Source of the DNA: Oryza sativa Japonica Group
Taxonomy: Eukaryota > Streptophyta > Magnoliopsida > Poales > Poaceae
DNA: 64,000 bases
Assembly: GCF_034140825.1 (NCBI RefSeq)
Contig: NC_089044.1
Location: forward strand, 23,428,001 to 23,492,000
Direction: 5' to 3'
The notes beneath the pieces are model-generated. The model was given only the letters and a program-made list of their open reading frames with translations, did not search any database and was not told the DNA's origin. Below, in pieces: positions 60,560 to 64,000 of the stretch. Within the stretch, counting starts at the first letter, position 1; each line of letters opens with the position of its first letter. The translations under genes and the position numbers were made by a program.

Positions 60560-61355
60560 TAGGGCTGGATGTCGAGCTGGCTCGGCTCGGCTCGGTCTGG
60601 CTCGTTAGGATAACGAGCTAGCTCGGCTCGGCTCGTTATCCTAACGAGCTAGAAACCAAGCTCGGCTCGGCTCGTCAGCAAGCTCGAGCTAGCTCGTTTA
60701 GCTCGTGGGCTTTGGGGATGAGAGAAAGCAAACAAGGGGAGGAGCCGAGGAGGGGCGCCGGGAGGAGCGGCCGTCGTCGGGAGGAGCGGCCGTCGTTAGG
60801 AGGAGCGGCGCGGGCGGCAGCGTCCACGGCTGGCCGCGTCAGTGCCAGGGAGGAGCGGCGCGGGTGACGGCGTCCACGGCGGCATCGGCGCCGGGGAGGA
60901 GAGGCGCGGGCGGTGGTGTCGGCGCCGGGGAGGAGAGGCGCGGGCGGCAGCGTCGACATCGGGGAGGAGCGGCGCGGGCGGCGGCGTCGGCGGCTGGCCG
61001 CATCAGCGCCGGGGAGGAGAGGCACGGGCGGTGGTGTCGGCACCGGGGAGGAGCGGTAGCGTTGAGGGCTGGCGCCTGGCGGCGGCTTGGGTGGGGATTA
61101 GGGATGGGGACAAGCCAGAAGGGGATTCACTCACTAGGGTTTTGAGAAGGGGATGGGCTGTTGGGCTGGGCTGGGCGCCTGGGCCTCATTTGCTTTGGCT
61201 CGTTAAGGCTCGCGAGCGGCTCGCGAGCCAGCTCGAGCTGGCTCGTTATCTCTAACGAGCTGAAATGCCAGCTCGGCTCGTTAGAAAATTCAAACGAGCC
61301 GAACCTGTCACGAGCCGAGCGAGCTAACGAGCCACGAGCTTCCTGTCCACCCCTA
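60560..61355. mobile_element. hAT-like non-autonomous element with GC-rich tandem repeats inside
   Basis: Ends TAGGGCTGGATGTCGAGC and, inverted, TAGGGGTGGACAGGAAGC, with subterminal GGCTCG/CGAGC words over about 150 bp on each side. The middle (about 60715-61080) is GC-rich with tandem GGGGAGGAG-GGCGCGGGCGG units. The 8 bp beside the ends (ATGGGGGC and TATAGGGC) are only partly alike. It encodes no transposase. Confidence 0.72.
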
Positions 61356-61922
61356 TATAGGGCTCATATTATATCCCGAGTACAAACTTAGTCCATTATA
61401 GACACGACTCAAACCTTTCTAAAGTTAAGATATAAACAAGACCACATAGGCAGTCTCTTGCCAAATCTCTAACAAACCGACTCAATATTCTAATTAATAG
61501 ATACAATTGTCTTAATCAAGCTCTATCTCTAATTGGCAATGGCAGTTATCCCAATTTAGGCCCATGCCGAGCCCAAGTCATGTTATATCGGCTATATCGG
61601 CCATCGGCTTCATTAACTTTGATCAACTTCATACTCTGTTTTCAGCCGATACGACATTCCGCCGATGTGCAGTCTGACTCGCAGATCAACTCGATTTCAC
61701 ACCAAATCCGCTTCGATCTTCTTCCTCCTTTTCTGAATCTGATGCCAAATTCTATTGTTAACACTACCAAAACTGCTCAACCACATGTTGATTACTTGTG
61801 TTTTGACCTAGGAAACACGGTTCAAAGTCCTCTGGAGTTTTGGTTATTGTAGCGGCCAAGACACCTTCCACCGAAGACTATTTAGTCGCACCGCATGGTG
61901 ACTAACTTTGCATAGCTAGACA
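61356..61922. other. Repeat-derived spacer
   Basis: No gene is recognised. The ATCGGC-rich part at 61590-61670 matches the style of the sequence left of the hAT-like element. Confidence 0.35.
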
Positions 61923-62075
61923 AATCTAGCATAAGGAGATAGAAATGCATTCATATTGTTATTCTCTGACCAATTGGAGTTTGTGGAATGCAGCAATAAA
62001 TCTAGCATAAGGAGATAGAAATGCATTCATATTGGTTATTCTCTGACCAATTGGAGTTTGTGGAATGCAGCAATG
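61923..62075. repeat. Tandem duplication, two units of 76-77 bp
   Basis: The unit from AATCTAGCATAAGGAGATAG to GTGGAATGCAGCAAT occurs twice head to tail with one base of length difference. It is near-identical, so the duplication is recent. Confidence 0.93.
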
Positions 62076-62139
62076 CTCTAATATTCAGAGGTCAGGCTAT
62101 GCAATCCTAGGTGCTGGTAGCAAGAATCATGACGGAAGC

Positions 62140-62353
62140 AATAATGCATTGGCATAGGGCAGGTGGTGGTGGTGGCCTTGCAGGATGGCGTACAATATAT
62201 AGTTAGTTGGATGACCGTTCTTACTTTTCCATGCATGTTTTTGTGTAACGTCCTGCCTCTCCTAGGCCAGGCCCAATAATGCATTGGCATAGGGCAGGTG
62301 GTGGTGGTGGCCTTGCACGATGGCGTACAATATATAGTTAGCTGGATGACCGT
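62140..62353. repeat. Tandem duplication, about 134-bp period, second unit split by a MITE
   Basis: CAATAATGCATTGGCATAGG starts both units (about 62140 and 62274), followed by GGTGGTGGTGGTGGCC and TGGATGACCGT. In unit 1 the sequence goes straight on to TTACTTTTCCATGCATG; in unit 2 the same continuation appears only after the 317-bp MITE, at 62671. Confidence 0.88.
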
Positions 62354-62670
62354 GGCCCTGTTTGTTTCAGCTTAAGATTAGTAGATTACTGTAATCTAGA
62401 TTATTAAATCAGATTACTCTAAGGTGGATTATAATAAGCTGACATAAAATAAGCTGCGAGTTGTTTGTTTCTCTGGATTATTTGAGGCATCTAATTGTAG
62501 TGGGCCTTTAGCCACTCAATAATATGAAAAAAGCTCCTTTAGAGGAGATTATTAGATTATACTATCTGGCTTATAGATTATAATAATCCAGCATAATAAT
62601 CTACTTGTTTGTTTCAGCTTACTACTAATAATCTAGATTATAATATTCCTAAGCTGAATCAAACAGGGGC
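62354..62670. mobile_element. Tourist-like MITE
   Basis: Ends GGCCCTGTTTGTTTCAGCTT and AAGCTGAATCAAACAGGGGC are inverted repeats. The interior has TAATCTAGATTA-type palindromes. The neighbouring tandem unit gives an uninterrupted version of its insertion site. Confidence 0.85.
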
Positions 62671-63121
62671 TTACTTTTCCATGCATGTTTTTGTTTAACG
62701 TCCCGCCTCTCCTAGGCTGGGCCCACTTACATCTGGTAGCTTTCATAGGTCATAGACTATCCTCACAGACCAACACAAGTTTTTTCTGCACATTAAGTTT
62801 TTGTGTAACGTCCCAGCTCTCCTAGGCTAGGCCCACTTACATCTGGTAGCTTTCATAGGTCATAGACTGCTCTCACTAACACAAGATCACTCGTGCGCAC
62901 TCAGGAAGAATTTCATACATGTTTTTGTCTAACGTCTCCTCACTCGTGCGCACCCGGGAAGAATTTCGAATTTCATGCATGTTTTTGTCTAACGTCTCCT
63001 CACTCGTGCGCACTTCATAGGTCATAGACTTCCCTCATAGACCAATACAAGATCACTCGTGCGCACTCGGGAAGAATTTCATGCATGTTTTTGTGTAACG
63101 TCTCCTCACTCGTGCGCAGTT

Positions 63122-63190
63122 AGGAAGAATTTCCCGATCGGCCACCCATCCCTAAATTGCTCCAAGCCAAGCACGCTTAACCTTATAGTT
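63122..63190 (-). promoter_or_regulatory. 5S rRNA-like Pol III promoter segment of Cassandra
   Basis: On the minus strand AAGGTTAAGCGTGCTTGGC and GATGGGTGGCCGATCGGG match the 5S rRNA internal region (TTAAGCGTGCTTGGGC and GATGGGTGACC). This is the part of Cassandra LTRs derived from 5S rRNA. Confidence 0.82.
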
Positions 63191-63279
63191 CTTTAGAGAT
63201 CGGCTTCTAGAAAAAAAGTTGTAACTTGTTGATATGAGTATTCTATTAATCCTATTAAGCCCTGGGCCGGGATGTTACA

Positions 63280-64000
63280 ACTAAGGTCATCGCAATAGAC
63301 ATGGACATGGACATGATCAGTCAAATTATTCATGGACAGCACACAAAGATAAGTTAGCAAAGTGGTACAAATCAGAGTAGCAACGGCTAGAATGGCAAAG
63401 AAATAATAGTTGATAATGTGGATAGATAATGACAGCAGAAATTCTACCAGGATCTTACAAGCTTATGCAGGATTAAGGCCAGATAGATTCACAACATGGA
63501 ATGGAAACTGACTCTTTGCGCATGTATGCACTTGACATTTTGATTTAAATGAAGAGACATAATTTTGTATACAAATAAAGGAACAAGCTCAAAATCTACT
63601 GGTAGTGCATATAGAAGCTTCAATTTTCAGTGCAATATAAGTTTTAGTTTTTTCTCATAGTTGCAGTTTCACTTGATCAATTTTTTTTTAAAAAAACCAT
63701 AATGATAAACTGGGCAAAAAGCAAAAGCAAAAATTCAGTAGTTGAAACCTACCTTGCTAATTTATACCCCTTCCGTTTCATGTTATAAGACGTTTCGACT
63801 TTAGTCAAAGTCAAACTACTCTAAGTTTGACTAATTTTATAGAAAAATGTAGTTTGACTACTCTGAATTTTAGGGTTTAGGGTTGGGGTTAGGGTTTAGG
63901 GTTTTGAAAGGAAACCGTCATAAAATGGACACTTGGCACTAGGAGGATGAAGATACTCATTGGATGCTTGAAGAAACTCTATCCTCCCAAGGCACCTCCA
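63280..64000. other. Right-end region: spacer, Stowaway piece and telomere-like tract
   Basis: No gene is seen. From 63766 a Stowaway-type left end (CCCCTTCCGTTTCATGTTAT, then AGTCAAAGTCAAAC) appears without its right partner. It runs into a telomere-like tract at 63868-63905. The sequence ends in non-coding DNA. Confidence 0.5.
63868..63905. repeat. Interstitial telomere-like repeat
   Basis: The tract is built from TTTAGGG-type units (TTTAGGG, TTTAGGG, TTGGGG, TTAGGG, TTTAGGG), about five in a row with small variations. It lies at the broken edge of a Stowaway-type element. Confidence 0.8.

Larger units (their letters stand above)
62244..63279 (-). mobile_element. Cassandra TRIM: LTR pieces in a broken cluster
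   Basis: On the minus strand the LTR begins TGTAACATCCCGGCCCAGGG at 63279. It carries a 5S rRNA-like segment, then CGCACGAGTGAGGA, GTCTATGACCTATGAA, CCAGATGTAAGTGGG, and the end CTAGGAGAG...GACGTTACA. Parts of the LTR recur several times (ends near 62244, 62695 and 62804; the CACTCGTGCGCAC block at least five times). Cassandra elements are short non-coding LTR elements (TRIMs) known for their 5S-like promoter. The cluster is rearranged, interrupted by a MITE, and old. Confidence 0.85.

Noticed and set aside
60675-61255. Gly/Arg- and Pro/Ala-rich open frames of 120-146 residues
   Set aside because: They lie inside the GC-rich middle of a hAT-like element and follow the tandem DNA units; not treated as host genes.
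62881-63120. Regularly spaced short repeats resembling a CRISPR array
   Set aside because: The repeated CACTCGTGCGCAC block belongs to Cassandra LTR sequence in a plant nuclear genome; spacing is uneven and parts are LTR pieces.

Overview
This window is nuclear DNA from a grass, almost certainly rice (Oryza sativa). The single-exon ABA-receptor gene closely matches rice PYR1-like receptors as I remember them, coding regions have the high-GC 5' ends usual in grasses, introns are GT-AG, and the spacers are full of rice-type MITEs (Stowaway and Tourist), hAT elements and a Cassandra TRIM. I recall this receptor gene lying on chromosome 6, but the sequence alone cannot prove that.

Layout. 0-1.1 kb: an old LTR with a primer-binding site. 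1.3-4.2 kb (-): the 5' half of a 3-hydroxyisobutyryl-CoA hydrolase gene, which looks broken. 6.2-9.4 kb (-): an AT-hook/PPC (AHL) DNA-binding protein, 5 exons. 14.4-16.9 kb (+): a plastid-type pfkB sugar/nucleoside kinase, 5 exons. 18.4-20.5 kb (+): an AMMECR1-family protein, 5 exons. 21.0-25.2 kb (-): two tandem genes of the RIN13-like family (VAxRD-PHPR exon plus CxCxxC exon), with a Ds-like hAT element inserted exactly at the start codon of the downstream copy. 30.6-31.2 kb (+): an intronless PYR/PYL/RCAR abscisic acid receptor. 34.6-38.2 kb: a 3-kb plastid DNA insertion (rpl2, rpl23, trnI-CAU, ycf2-like piece, rpoC1) between two ~245-bp direct copies of the host site; the right copy runs into an intact nuclear tRNA-Met gene. 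39.2-44.1 kb (-): two tandem BOU-type mitochondrial carriers. 46.9-48.4 kb (-): intronless NMD3, the 60S export adaptor. 48.7-64 kb: mostly transposons and their debris (a long-TIR element, a hAT-like element carrying a tRNA-like Pol III unit, Stowaway MITEs, a GC-rich hAT-like element, Cassandra LTR pieces, tandem repeats).

The genes are not an operon; they are independent housekeeping, signalling and regulatory genes. Two tandem gene pairs (RIN13-like, BOU-like) show local duplication. The least ordinary features are the plastid insertion with its long flanking duplication, the Ds-like element whose target duplication supplies an ATG, and the tRNA-like unit riding inside a hAT-like element. 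Exon boundaries were read by eye from splice sites and reading frame; they add up to full reading frames for all the intact genes, but no transcript evidence was available.
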